Positions 8,856 to 17,180 of a stretch of DNA of 64,000 nucleotides are shown here, piece after piece; the stretch's first letter is position 1, and the number at the start of each line of letters is the position of its first letter. The stretch lies in NCBI RefSeq assembly GCF_018324205.1, contig NZ_AP023356.1:3861501-3925500 (forward strand), in the 5' to 3' direction. This DNA comes from Actinoplanes ianthinogenes (GTDB taxonomy: Bacteria; Actinomycetota; Actinomycetes; Mycobacteriales; Micromonosporaceae). The translations under genes and the position numbers were made by a program. The notes under the pieces were generated by a model. It saw only the letters and a program-made list of their open reading frames with translations, did no database searches and was not told the origin of the DNA.

Positions 8856-8861
8856 TATAGT
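8856..8861 (+). promoter_or_regulatory. -10 element (TATAGT) for the XRE-cupin gene
   Basis: TATAGT is 7 nt upstream of ATG 8869. It decides the start in favour of 8869 over the GTG at 8848, which would lie inside the promoter. Confidence 0.55.
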
Positions 8862-8868
8862 GGCGATC

Positions 8869-9429
8869 ATGTCGGATGAACTCACCGCGGATCTGGCCGC
8901 GACCCTGCGGGCCGTGCGGGCCGAGCGGGAGATGAGCGTGCAGACCCTGGCCGAGCGGTCCGGGGTGTCCCGGGCGATGATCGCCAAGATCGAGCGGGGT
9001 GCGGCGCAGCCGACCGCGGCGCTGCTCGGGCGGCTCGTGGCGGCGCTCGGGATCACGTTGTCCGAGCTGTTCACGCGCACCGAGCAGGACGGTCGCCGAC
9101 TGGCTCGGCGCGCGGACCAGCCGGTGTGGACCGACCCGGAGACCGGGTATCGGCGGCGGTCGGTGTCACCGGCCGGTGGCCCGGCACAGATCGTCGAGGT
9201 GGAGTTGCCGCCCGGCGCCTCGGTGGCCTACCCGGCGGATGCCTATGCGCTGGCCCGGCACCAGATCTATCTGCTGGACGGGCGGTTGCGGTTTCGCGAG
9301 GGTGACGTGACGCATGAGCTGGAGGCCGGGGACTGCCTGGAGCTGGGTGCGCCCGCCCCGGGTGAGTACCACAATCCCGGCGATGCGCCGTGTCGCTATC
9401 TGGTCGTGCTCAGCGCGCGGCGGCACTGA
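8869..9429 (+). CDS. XRE family regulator with C-terminal cupin domain
   Basis: 186-residue transcription factor. Residues 5-62 form an XRE helix-turn-helix (LAATLRAVRAEREMSVQTLA, then SGVSRAMIAKIERGAAQPT). Residues 105-185 form a single cupin barrel (VEVELPPGASVAYP, HQIYLLDGRLRF, LEAGDCLELG) that usually senses a small molecule. Such XRE-cupin proteins commonly repress or activate a neighbouring metabolic gene; the divergent acetyltransferase at 8806 is the obvious candidate. The ATG at 8869 is chosen over GTG 8848 because of the -10 box at 8856. Confidence 0.85.
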   Translation: MSDELTADLAATLRAVRAEREMSVQTLAERSGVSRAMIAKIERGAAQPTAALLGRLVAALGITLSELFTRTEQDGRRLARRADQPVWTDPETGYRRRSVSPAGGPAQIVEVELPPGASVAYPADAYALARHQIYLLDGRLRFREGDVTHELEAGDCLELGAPAPGEYHNPGDAPCRYLVVLSARRH

Positions 9430-9460
9430 ACGCCGGGGCCACGGCATCGAACGTGCGTAC

Positions 9461-9466
9461 TAGAAT
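9461..9466 (+). promoter_or_regulatory. -10 element (TAGAAT), leaderless start of alkB
   Basis: TAGAAT ends 6 nt before ATG 9473; no Shine-Dalgarno sequence is present. Confidence 0.55.
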
Positions 9467-9472
9467 GGCGGG

Positions 9473-10105
9473 ATGAGCAGCGCTTATCAGCCCTCGATGC
9501 TCGATCTGATGGCCGGTTCGGGCCCGACGCTCGAGCCGCTGTCCGGGGCGACCCGGCACCGGCTCACCGCCGGGGCCTGGGTCGACGTGCTGCCTGGCTG
9601 GCTGCACGGGTCGGACGCGGTGTTCGAGACGCTGCTCGGCATCGACTGGCGCGCCGAGCGGCGGAAGATGTATGACGACGTGGTCGACGTTCCCCGGCTG
9701 CTGCGCTGGTTCCGGGAGGACGAGGCGCTGCCCCACCCGGCGCTGGTCGAGGCCCGCACCGCGCTGAACGCGCACTATGCCGAGGAGTTGGGCGAGGAGT
9801 TCGCCACCGCGGGCATGTGTCTGTATCGGGACGGGCGGGACAGCGTGGCCTGGCACGGGGACACGATCGGACGGTCGGCCACCGAGGACACGATGGTGGC
9901 GATCGTGTCGGTCGGCTCGCCGCGCAACCTGCTGCTGCGGCCGCGGGCGGGAGCGCACGAGACGTTGCGGTTCCCGCTCGGGCATGGGGATCTCATCGTG
10001 ATGGGCGGCTCCTGCCAGAGGACCTGGGAGCACGCGATTCCGAAAACGGCGCGGCCGGTCGGGCCACGAGTGAGCGTGCAGTTCCGCCCGCGGGGCGTGG
10101 CCTAG
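9473..10105 (+). CDS. alkB: AlkB-type 2-oxoglutarate/Fe(II)-dependent DNA dealkylase
   Basis: 210-residue protein of the AlkB family, which oxidatively removes methyl groups from N1-methyladenine and N3-methylcytosine. The iron ligands are visible as WHGD (H-x-D, near residue 125) and the distal His in WEHAIPK near residue 185; the 2-oxoglutarate-binding arginines lie in GPRVSVQFR at the C-terminus. A substrate-loop NAHYAEELGEEF-like region precedes the barrel. Other alkylation-repair genes (Ada-AlkA, Ogt) occur about 31 kb away. Predicted leaderless. Confidence 0.85.
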   Translation: MSSAYQPSMLDLMAGSGPTLEPLSGATRHRLTAGAWVDVLPGWLHGSDAVFETLLGIDWRAERRKMYDDVVDVPRLLRWFREDEALPHPALVEARTALNAHYAEELGEEFATAGMCLYRDGRDSVAWHGDTIGRSATEDTMVAIVSVGSPRNLLLRPRAGAHETLRFPLGHGDLIVMGGSCQRTWEHAIPKTARPVGPRVSVQFRPRGVA

Positions 10106-10154
10106 CGTCCGAGACCGACGGCGCAGACCGCCACAGGGCTCGGCCTCACGTCCC

Positions 10155-10480
10155 CACCGGGCGAATACCGCTGCCCGCCGCGGGCTTGGCCCCGCCTCCC
10201 CGACATCGCGAATACCGGCAGCCGCCGCGGGCTTGGCCCCGCCTCCCCGACATCGCGAATACCGGCGGCCGACACGGGCTTGGCCTCGCTCCGCGACATC
10301 GCGGATACCGGTGCGGGCCCCAGCGCAGGCCCTCACCTCCGCGACATCGCCGATACCGGTGCGGGCCCCAGCGCAGGCCCTCACCTCCGCGACATCGCCG
10401 ATACCGGTGCGGGCCCCGGCATGACCTCGCTCCCCGCCATGGCGCGATACCGGCGCCGGCGGGAGGCCTGGCTTGATATT
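10155..10480. repeat. Degenerate 46-48 bp tandem repeat array (about 7 units)
   Basis: Units begin near 10155, 10201, 10248, 10294, 10342, 10390 and 10436. Each carries a CGACATCGCnnATACCGG-like core followed by a GC-rich half; the units at 10294-10342 and 10342-10390 are almost identical and hold a GGGCC...GGCCC inverted repeat. The array fills the space between the convergent ends of alkB (10105) and the DUF4328 gene (10526). Frames through it are open because of composition, but no domain or start signal supports a protein. Confidence 0.8.
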
Positions 10481-10525
10481 CGCGGGGGGATTCGGGGTCG
10501 GCCGTATCGGTCGAGAGGGCAGCGG

Positions 10526-11590
10526 TCAGAACGGGGTGGGCTGGACCAGGCGCTGCTGGTCGGTGGTGATCCGGCGGATCAGCAGGATGGCGGCGACAGC
10601 GGCGACCGGCGTGGTGATCAGTGACAGGCCGGAGAACTGCTCGGCGCCGTTGCTGGCGTAGCCGTCCACCACGATGCCGATGGTCCAGGCGGCCGCCCAG
10701 GTGACGAAGAGGCCGGGGCCGTGGTCGCGGCTCTGCTGGTCGATCTCGCGGAACACCAGCAGGGGCAGCACCAGGTTGGCCAGCGGGATGAACCAGGCGC
10801 CGATGGCCCAGCCGGGACGCCACTTCAGCCGGTGGCCGGTGTTCCAGAGGTTGGTCGAGGCGCGATGCAGCCAGACCAGGAACGTCACCACGGTGAAGAG
10901 GAAAACTCCGAGATAGCCGAGGAACACGGCGATCAGACCGTTGTCGGTGCCGACGGGCAGTGACCGGGTCAGGAGTTCCAGGACGAGCGAATAGACCATG
11001 GTCAGGGCCAGGCCGGTGCCGGCCAGGATCGCCGGGCCACGCAGTGAACGGGCATATCCCGGGGCGTAAGCGGGCGGGTAGGCGTAGGGCGCCGGCGGGA
11101 CACCGGCACCGGGCGGGACGGCGTAGGCGGAGACCGGCGCCGGATAGGCCGACGCCGGTGCGGGATATCCGGGAGGGCCCGACGCCGGCGCCGGATACCC
11201 CGGAGGGGCCGGTGCCGGATACGCGGGGTAGGCCGGAGCCGGCGCGGGATAAGCCGGAGGCGCGGTCGGCGCGGGAGAGGCCGCCGCTGAGCCGGGATAG
11301 GCCGGAGGCGCGGTCGGCGCGGGAGAGGCCGACGCCGGGCCGGGATAGGCCGGGGGCGCGGTCGGATCGGCATACGCCGGAGGCGGAGCCGAGGTGGGAT
11401 ACGCCGACGCGGGCTGGGCCGGGGCGGCCTGGGCCGCGGGCGGGGCCGGCGGCGGGGCCGGCGGGGCCGGGGGCAAGGTCGCCGACGGCCAGGTTTCGGT
11501 CGAGGCCTCGGCCGACCAGGGGTCGGCGGGCGGGGTCAGGCTCTCCGGCCGCGAATCGTCCGGGACGGGCGGAGGCTGCTGGGCACTCAT
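10526..11590 (-). CDS. Proline-rich DUF4328 membrane protein
   Basis: 354-residue protein. Residues about 1-175 form a low-complexity Pro/Ala/Tyr-rich cytoplasmic domain with repeated AYPAPA and TAPPAYPG units. Residues about 180-350 form a DUF4328-type membrane domain with four to five hydrophobic segments and the conserved block TGHRLKWRPGWAIGAWFIPLA split by NLVLPLLVFREI. DUF4328 proteins are common in Micromonosporaceae and have no assigned function. The start at 11590 is supported by GGAGAC a few bases upstream. Its 3' end abuts the tandem repeat array. Confidence 0.8.
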   Translation of the reverse strand: MSAQQPPPVPDDSRPESLTPPADPWSAEASTETWPSATLPPAPPAPPPAPPAAQAAPAQPASAYPTSAPPPAYADPTAPPAYPGPASASPAPTAPPAYPGSAAASPAPTAPPAYPAPAPAYPAYPAPAPPGYPAPASGPPGYPAPASAYPAPVSAYAVPPGAGVPPAPYAYPPAYAPGYARSLRGPAILAGTGLALTMVYSLVLELLTRSLPVGTDNGLIAVFLGYLGVFLFTVVTFLVWLHRASTNLWNTGHRLKWRPGWAIGAWFIPLANLVLPLLVFREIDQQSRDHGPGLFVTWAAAWTIGIVVDGYASNGAEQFSGLSLITTPVAAVAAILLIRRITTDQQRLVQPTPF

Positions 11591-11727
11591 CGGTCTCCTC
11601 GCGGGTCGATGGACTCTGCCGCAGGGTATCCGGACCGGACAACGCCGGGCGGACGGGCGTTTTCGCTGATCACGCACCGGATAGCGGACGTAACGGTCGC
11701 GGCAGGTAACGGAGATGTTGCGAGTAG

Positions 11728-11765
11728 TTGACGCGCCCGATCAGAAAGTTACACTCCTAGTGTAA
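11728..11765 (+). promoter_or_regulatory. Promoter with overlapping palindromic operator upstream of the liv/catabolic operon
   Basis: A -35-like TTGACG (11728-11733) and a TACACT -10 (11750-11755) are 16 bp apart. The -10 lies inside the perfect palindrome TTACACT-CCT-AGTGTAA at 11749-11765. Such TetR-type operators block the promoter when bound. The TetR encoded at the end of the same operon (20114) is the simplest candidate. Confidence 0.6.
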
Positions 11766-11818
11766 ATAGTTGACCATCACGCTCCACTGTGGACCCTTGC
11801 TGTCCTGACGAGGTGGGT

Positions 11819-12535
11819 ATGTCGACGGAATCCCCTGCTCATGAGCTTGCGCTCGACCACATAACGGTTCGCTTCGGCGGCCTGACCGCGCTCGATGACG
11901 TCTCCCTGCGGGTGCCCGCCGGGCGGATCGTCGGGGTGATCGGGCCGAACGGAGCCGGCAAGACCACCCTGTTCAACGTCATCTGCGGTTTCGTCACGCC
12001 GACCGCCGGGGAGCTCACCCTGGACGGCCGGGCCTGGCGGCCGCGACCGCATCACCTCAACCGGCTCGGCATCGCCCGCACGCTGCAGGGGGTCGGCCAG
12101 TTCAGCGGCCTCACCGTGCTGGAGAACGTGCAGGTCGGCATCCGCGGCGGCCGGGAGCGGCAGTCCGGGAAGGACGCGCTCGCCGCGCTGGAGCGGTGCG
12201 GGGTCGCGGAGTACGCGTTCGCGCCGCCCGGCGCGCTGCCCTACGCGATCCGCAAGCGGGTCGAGCTGGCCCGCGCCCTGGCCTCCCGTCCGCGGATCCT
12301 GATGCTCGACGAGCCGGCCGGCGGGCTGGACGCCGACGAGATCCAGTGGCTGGCCGGCCTGATCCGGGATGCCGGGACCACGGTGCTGCTCGTCGAGCAC
12401 CACATGGACCTGGTCATGTCGGTCTGCGACGAGATCCTGGTGCTGGACTTCGGCAAACCCATCGCGCTCGGCCCGCCCGCCGAGATCAGCGCGAACGAGA
12501 AGGTCACCGAGGCCTACCTGGGAGCGGCGGCATGA
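11819..12535 (+). CDS. livG: Branched-chain-type ABC transporter ATP-binding protein (LivG)
   Basis: 238-residue ATPase of the HAAT (branched-chain amino acid, amide) ABC family. Walker A is GPNGAGKTT near residue 43, Walker B ILMLDEP near 160, and the H-loop lies in LLVEHHMDL. The ABC signature is degenerate: relatives have an LSGGQ or LPYGQQ-like motif, while this protein has LPYAIRKRVELARAL. The start at ATG 11819 has GAGGTGGG upstream. First gene of a run of overlapping genes; with livF it would power the permease pair downstream. The imported solute is probably the substrate of the enzymes encoded further along. Confidence 0.88.
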   Translation: MSTESPAHELALDHITVRFGGLTALDDVSLRVPAGRIVGVIGPNGAGKTTLFNVICGFVTPTAGELTLDGRAWRPRPHHLNRLGIARTLQGVGQFSGLTVLENVQVGIRGGRERQSGKDALAALERCGVAEYAFAPPGALPYAIRKRVELARALASRPRILMLDEPAGGLDADEIQWLAGLIRDAGTTVLLVEHHMDLVMSVCDEILVLDFGKPIALGPPAEISANEKVTEAYLGAAA

Positions 12536-13248
12536 GCGCGCTGCTGGAGGTCGACGACCTGACCGCCGGGTACGGGGCCGCACCGGTGCTGCACGGCATC
12601 CGGTTCACCGTCAAGCCGGGCGAGATCGTCGCCGTGCTCGGGGCGAACGGGGCCGGCAAGACCACCCTGCTGCGCACCCTCTCCGGCCTGGTCCGGCCGA
12701 CCCGGGGCAGTGTCGTCTTCGACGGCGAGGACCTGCGCGGCGTCCGGGTCGAGCACCTGGTCCGCCGCGGGATCGCGCACGTGCCGGAGGGCCGTGGCGT
12801 GGTCACCGAGCTGACCGTCGACGAGAACCTGCGGCTCGGCGGGCTGTGGCGGCGCGACCGCGGGGACGCGGCGCGCGCCCTGGACGAGGTCTACGACCTC
12901 TTCCCGGCGCTGGCACAACGGCGTGCCAGCGCCGGGCATCAGCTCTCCGGCGGCGAGCGGCAGATGCTCGCTCTGGGCCGGGCGCTGGTCGGCCGGCCCC
13001 GGCTGCTGCTGCTCGACGAGCCGTCCCTGGGGCTGGCCCCGAAGATCACCGCCCAGATCCTGGCACTGCTGCGCGACCTGCGGGAACGCACCGGCCTCGC
13101 GGTGCTGCTGGTCGAGCAGAACGTGCGCAGCGCGCTGTCCGTCGCGGACGAGGGCATCGTGCTGGCGCTGGGCCGGGTGGTCACCCGCAACAAAGCGGTC
13201 GAGCTGCGCGACGACGCCGATCTGCGCCATGCCTACCTCGGGTTCTAG
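12532..13248 (+). CDS. livF: Branched-chain-type ABC transporter ATP-binding protein (LivF)
   Basis: 238-residue ATPase with canonical motifs: Walker A GANGAGKTT near residue 40, signature LSGGERQ near 138, Walker B LLLLDEP near 157, and the LivF-specific LGLAPKI block. It overlaps livG by 4 bp (ATGA). LivF and LivG usually form the heterodimeric nucleotide-binding pair. The signature here is intact, unlike that of its partner, so one of the two ATP sites in the pair may be weakened. Confidence 0.92.
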   Translation: MSALLEVDDLTAGYGAAPVLHGIRFTVKPGEIVAVLGANGAGKTTLLRTLSGLVRPTRGSVVFDGEDLRGVRVEHLVRRGIAHVPEGRGVVTELTVDENLRLGGLWRRDRGDAARALDEVYDLFPALAQRRASAGHQLSGGERQMLALGRALVGRPRLLLLDEPSLGLAPKITAQILALLRDLRERTGLAVLLVEQNVRSALSVADEGIVLALGRVVTRNKAVELRDDADLRHAYLGF

Positions 13249-13257
13249 GACGACACC

Positions 13258-14136
13258 ATGGACAGATTTATCTATCTCACTTTCGACGGGCTCAGCCGGG
13301 GCGCGGTCTACGCCGCGTTCGCGCTGGCCCTGGTGCTGATCTGGCGGGCCGCCCGGATCGTCAACTTCGCCCAGGGCGCGATGGCGGTCGCCGCCGTCTA
13401 CGTGGCGTACTCGGTGACCAGCGCGACCGGCTCCTACTGGCTCGGCTTCGTCGCGGCGATCCTGTTCGGGCTGTTGCTCGGCGTCGTGGTGGAGAAGACG
13501 GTGATGCGCTTCGTCGACCACTCCTCGCCGCTCAACGGCGTGGTGGTCGCGCTCGGGCTGGTCCTGATCGTGCAGGGCGTGCTCGGCATCATCTACGGCA
13601 GCGAGTACCGGCCGGTGGAGACGCCGTTCCGGCGGGACGCCTTCGAGGTGGGCGGCATCGCGCTGCTCAGCCGGTACGACGTGTTCGTCTTCGCCGCCGT
13701 GGGCGCCGTGGTCGTCGCGCTCAGCCTGCTGTTCACCCGGACGGCGGTGGGGCTGCGGATGCGGGCCGCGGCGTTCGCCCCGGACGTCTCGCGGCTGCTC
13801 GGCGTGCCGGTCGGCGGGATGCTGACGCTGGGCTGGGCGCTGGCCGCCGCGGTCGGGTCGCTGGCCGGGATGCTGGTCGTCCCGACCGAGCTGGGGCTGC
13901 ACCCGACCGCGATGGACGTGGTCTTCGTGTCGGCGTTCACCGCCGCCGTGGTGGGTGGGCTGGACAGCCCGATCGGCGCGGTGACCGGTGGGCTGGTCGT
14001 CGGGCTGCTGCTCTCCTACGTCAGCGGCTATCTGGGCGCCACGGTCGCCCCGATGGCGGTGCTGGTGCTGCTGGTGGTCGTGCTTCTGGGCCGGCCCGGC
14101 GGGCTTTTCTCCAGCGCGAAGGCGAGGACGGCATGA
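13258..14136 (+). CDS. livH: Branched-chain-type ABC transporter permease (LivH)
   Basis: 292-residue inner-membrane permease with about eight hydrophobic helices. Recognisable family features are GLSRGAVYAAFALALVLIW split from the NFAQGAMA motif near residue 40, the GLRMRAAAF coupling region and VVGGLDSPIGAVTGGL. It pairs with LivM to form the channel for a hydrophobic carboxylate or amino acid-like solute. Lies 9 bp after livF and overlaps livM by 4 bp. Confidence 0.9.
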   Translation: MDRFIYLTFDGLSRGAVYAAFALALVLIWRAARIVNFAQGAMAVAAVYVAYSVTSATGSYWLGFVAAILFGLLLGVVVEKTVMRFVDHSSPLNGVVVALGLVLIVQGVLGIIYGSEYRPVETPFRRDAFEVGGIALLSRYDVFVFAAVGAVVVALSLLFTRTAVGLRMRAAAFAPDVSRLLGVPVGGMLTLGWALAAAVGSLAGMLVVPTELGLHPTAMDVVFVSAFTAAVVGGLDSPIGAVTGGLVVGLLLSYVSGYLGATVAPMAVLVLLVVVLLGRPGGLFSSAKARTA

Positions 14137-15137
14137 CTGATTTGAAGGAGAAGCAAGTCACCACCTCCGCGGTGACCACTCCCAAGAGACGAATAAGCCC
14201 ATTTGTGTACGTCATAGCCGGCGCCCTCGTCATCCTGGCGCTGACCTACACCCTGCCGCCGTTCCGGAACTATCAGTTGGCCACGGTCGGGGCGTACTTC
14301 ACGGTGACGGCCGGGCTGACCGTCCTGACCGGACTGAACGGGCAGCTGTCGCTGGGACACGGGGCGCTGATGGCGACCGGGGCCTACACGTTCGCGCTGA
14401 CCCAGAACAAGTGGCTGCACACGCCGGTCAGCTTCGTCGCGGCGATCCTGGTGACCACCCTGGCCGGGGTGGTGATCGGGCTGGCCGCGGCCCGGCTGCG
14501 CGGTCCCTACCTGGCCGGGCTGACGCTCGCGGTGGCGGTCGTGGTGCCGTCGGTGACCAGCACGTTCGACGAGGTCTTCAACAGCGACATGGGGCTGTCG
14601 GTGGCGCTCGACCCGCCGCCCGGGGTGATCCCGATGGAACGCTGGCAGGCCTGGCTCTGCTGGACGGGCGCGCTGGTCACCGCGTTGCTGCTGGCCACCC
14701 TGGTGCGCGGGCGGTTCGGGCGGGACCTGCGCGCGGTGCGGGACGACGAGACGGCGGCGCGGCTGGCCGGGGTCAACGTCGCGCGTACGCAAGTCCTGGC
14801 CTTCGTGGTCAGCGCGGCCTGCGCCGGCCTGTCCGGCGCCCTCTTCGCGGTCCTGGCGCAGAGCGTCTCCCCCGGCGCGTTCCCGCTGACGCTGTCGCTG
14901 TTCCTGGTGATGGCGATCGTGATCGGCGGCCTGGGCCGCCTGGCCGGCGCGCTGCTGGGGGCGATTCTGCTGGTCGCGCTGCCGGCGCTGGCCCAGTCGG
15001 CCGCGGAGAGCTCCGGATCGCAACACCTGGAGGGGAACCTCGCCCTGGTGATCTTCGGCGTGGTGCTCGTCGTCGTCATGCTCGCCGCCCCGGGCGGCAT
15101 CGCCTCGATTCGATTCGATTTCTGGAGGAAACGATGA
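14133..15137 (+). CDS. livM: Branched-chain-type ABC transporter permease (LivM)
   Basis: 334-residue permease with a hydrophilic N-terminal stretch of about 25 residues and then eight or nine hydrophobic segments. The LivM hallmarks are present: LTGLNGQLSLGHGALMA near residue 67, RGPYLAGLTLA, and GRDLRAVRDDETAARLAGVN, the cytoplasmic coupling loop. The frame is open far upstream, over livF, but the ATG at 14133 overlapping livH is where family similarity begins. Overlaps the binding-protein gene by 4 bp. Confidence 0.9.
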   Translation: MTDLKEKQVTTSAVTTPKRRISPFVYVIAGALVILALTYTLPPFRNYQLATVGAYFTVTAGLTVLTGLNGQLSLGHGALMATGAYTFALTQNKWLHTPVSFVAAILVTTLAGVVIGLAAARLRGPYLAGLTLAVAVVVPSVTSTFDEVFNSDMGLSVALDPPPGVIPMERWQAWLCWTGALVTALLLATLVRGRFGRDLRAVRDDETAARLAGVNVARTQVLAFVVSAACAGLSGALFAVLAQSVSPGAFPLTLSLFLVMAIVIGGLGRLAGALLGAILLVALPALAQSAAESSGSQHLEGNLALVIFGVVLVVVMLAAPGGIASIRFDFWRKR

Positions 15138-16396
15138 AACGCACCACGGCGGTGTTCCTCACCGTCCTTCTCTTCGCCGGCGCCTGCGACAGCGGTTCCG
15201 GCGGCGGATCCGGCAGCAGCGGCAGCGTTCCCGGGGTGACCGACAGCGAGGTCGTCGTCGGCACGCACATGCCGCTGACCGGCCCGGCAGCCGCCGGATA
15301 CTCCAAGATCGCGCCGGCCACCAAGGCCTACTTCGACTTCGTCAACGCGAACGGCGGGATCAACGGCCGGAAGATCACGTACAAGGTCAAGGACGACGGG
15401 TACAACCCGGCGACCACCCAGCAGGTGGTGCGGGAGCTGGTGTTGCAGGACAAGGTCTTCGCGATCCTGAACGGCCTGGGCACCCCGACGCACACCGGCG
15501 TGCTGGACTTCCTCAAGACCAACAAGGTGCCGGACCTCTTCGTGGCCAGCGGCAGCCGCAACTGGAACCAGGTGGACAAGTATCCGGGCACCTTCGGCTT
15601 CAACCCGGACTACACCGTCGAGGGCAAGATCCTCGGCACGTACGTGAAGCAGAACCTGGCCGGCAAGAAGACCTGCTTCCTCGGGCAGGACGACGACTTC
15701 GGCAAGGACAGCCTGGCCGGCGTGGAGAAGACGCTGGGCCCGGTGGCCGACAAGCAGACCTACGTGACCAGCAACCCGAACGTCGGCCCGCAGATCGGCG
15801 CGTTCAAGGCGGCCGGCTGCGAGGTGGTCGTGCTGGCCACCATCCCGGGCTTCACCGCGCTGTCGCTCGGCACCGCCGCGAAGATCGGCTACAAGCCGCA
15901 GTTCGTGGTCAGCAACGTGGGCGCCGACCCGGCGACGGTCAGCAAGGCGCTGGGTCAGGCGGCGCCGCTGCTGGAGGGCGTGGTCTCGGCCAACTACCTG
16001 CCGCTCACCACGGACGACTCCAGCCCGTGGATCCAGCTCTACAAGAAGGTCAACGCGCAGTACAACAACAACGCGGAGTTCGACAACAACGTCGTCTACG
16101 GGATGTCGGTGGCGTACCTCTTCGTGCAGTCGCTGCAGAACGCGGGCAAGGACCTGACCCGCGACGGGATCGTCGCCGCGGTGGAGAAGAACGGGTTCCA
16201 GGGTCCGGGTCTGGTGCCGCTGCGCTTCTCCGACAAGGATCACGCGGGGTACGGCGGCACGCAGCTCACCAAGATCCAGAGCGGCAAGGCGGTGTTCTTC
16301 GGTACGGCGTTCACCACCGACGACGCGGACGCCCCGGTGCAGCCCTATACCGCGCAAGCTGTGACACCGCCGCAGAACGGAATTCCGGCAGCGTAA
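15134..16396 (+). CDS. ABC transporter substrate-binding lipoprotein (LivJ/LivK type)
   Basis: 420-residue periplasmic-binding protein of the type 1 fold. Signal peptide MKRTTAVFLTVLLFAGAC ends in a lipobox with Cys18, so it is a membrane-anchored lipoprotein; a Gly/Ser linker follows. Mature features typical of the branched-chain family are GTHMPLTGPAAAGYS, DDGYNPATTQQVVRELV and DDDFGKDSLAG. It delivers solute to the LivHM channel. A strong GGAGGAA lies 4 nt before the ATG. Ligand class cannot be read reliably; context suggests an organic acid, ketone or alcohol. Confidence 0.9.
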   Translation: MKRTTAVFLTVLLFAGACDSGSGGGSGSSGSVPGVTDSEVVVGTHMPLTGPAAAGYSKIAPATKAYFDFVNANGGINGRKITYKVKDDGYNPATTQQVVRELVLQDKVFAILNGLGTPTHTGVLDFLKTNKVPDLFVASGSRNWNQVDKYPGTFGFNPDYTVEGKILGTYVKQNLAGKKTCFLGQDDDFGKDSLAGVEKTLGPVADKQTYVTSNPNVGPQIGAFKAAGCEVVVLATIPGFTALSLGTAAKIGYKPQFVVSNVGADPATVSKALGQAAPLLEGVVSANYLPLTTDDSSPWIQLYKKVNAQYNNNAEFDNNVVYGMSVAYLFVQSLQNAGKDLTRDGIVAAVEKNGFQGPGLVPLRFSDKDHAGYGGTQLTKIQSGKAVFFGTAFTTDDADAPVQPYTAQAVTPPQNGIPAA

Positions 16397-16436
16397 TATC
16401 CGCACTCTGAGTGCAGAAAACCTAGGAGGTTGTGCG

Positions 16437-17180
16437 ATGGCGGATCAGGTGGCAATCGTGACAGGGGCCAGTCGCGGAATCGGGTTCGCCATCGCGCAAC
16501 GGTTCGTCGCCCAGGGCGCGAAGGTGGCGATCACCGGGCGGGACGAGGACGCCCTCCAGGCGGCGGTGAAGGAGCTGGGCGGCCCCGACGTGGCGATCGG
16601 GGTGGCCGGCAAGGGTGACAACGGGGACCACCGGGCGGTCGTGGTGGACGCGGTGACCGCGAAGTTCGGGCCGGTCACCACGCTGGTCAACAACATCGGG
16701 ATCAACCCGGCGTACGGGCCGCTGGCCACCCTCGACCTGAACGCGGCACGCAAGATGGCCGAGGTCAACCTGATCGGCACGCTCGGCTGGGTGCAGGAGG
16801 CGCTGCGCGGCGGGCTGGGCGAGGGCGGCTCGATCGTGAACATCTCCTCGGTCTCCGGGGTGCGCCCGGCGCCCGGGATCGCGTTCTACGGCACCACCAA
16901 GGCCGCCCTGATCCACCTCACCGAGGAGCTGGCGGTTGAGCTGGCCCCGAAGATCCGGGTGAACGCGGTGGCGCCCGCGGTGGTCAAGACGCGGTTCGCG
17001 GCGGCGCTGTTCGAGGGGCGCGAGGAGCAGGTCACCGCGACGTACCCGCTGAAGCGGCTGGGCGCGCCGGAGGACGTGGCCGGGACGGTGGCGTTCCTCT
17101 GCTCGCAGGACGCCTCGTGGATCACCGGGCAGACCATCGTGCTCGACGGTGGCGTCACGCTGACCGGGGTGGTCGAGTGA
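16437..17180 (+). CDS. Short-chain dehydrogenase/reductase (SDR)
   Basis: 247-residue classical SDR. Cofactor motif TGASRGIG at residues 10-17, NNIG at about 85, active-site Ser in NISSVSG, and the YxxxK pair as YGTTK near residue 148. C-terminal VLDGGVTL is typical. An optimal AGGAGG precedes the ATG. It is 40 bp after the binding-protein gene and overlaps the next SDR by GTGA. Likely oxidises or reduces a hydroxyl or keto group on an acyl-CoA or free acid in the pathway encoded here. Confidence 0.88.
   Translation: MADQVAIVTGASRGIGFAIAQRFVAQGAKVAITGRDEDALQAAVKELGGPDVAIGVAGKGDNGDHRAVVVDAVTAKFGPVTTLVNNIGINPAYGPLATLDLNAARKMAEVNLIGTLGWVQEALRGGLGEGGSIVNISSVSGVRPAPGIAFYGTTKAALIHLTEELAVELAPKIRVNAVAPAVVKTRFAAALFEGREEQVTATYPLKRLGAPEDVAGTVAFLCSQDASWITGQTIVLDGGVTLTGVVE

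Noticed and set aside
10155..10480. CRISPR array
   Set aside because: The units are contiguous and degenerate along their whole length, with no unique spacers and no cas genes nearby.
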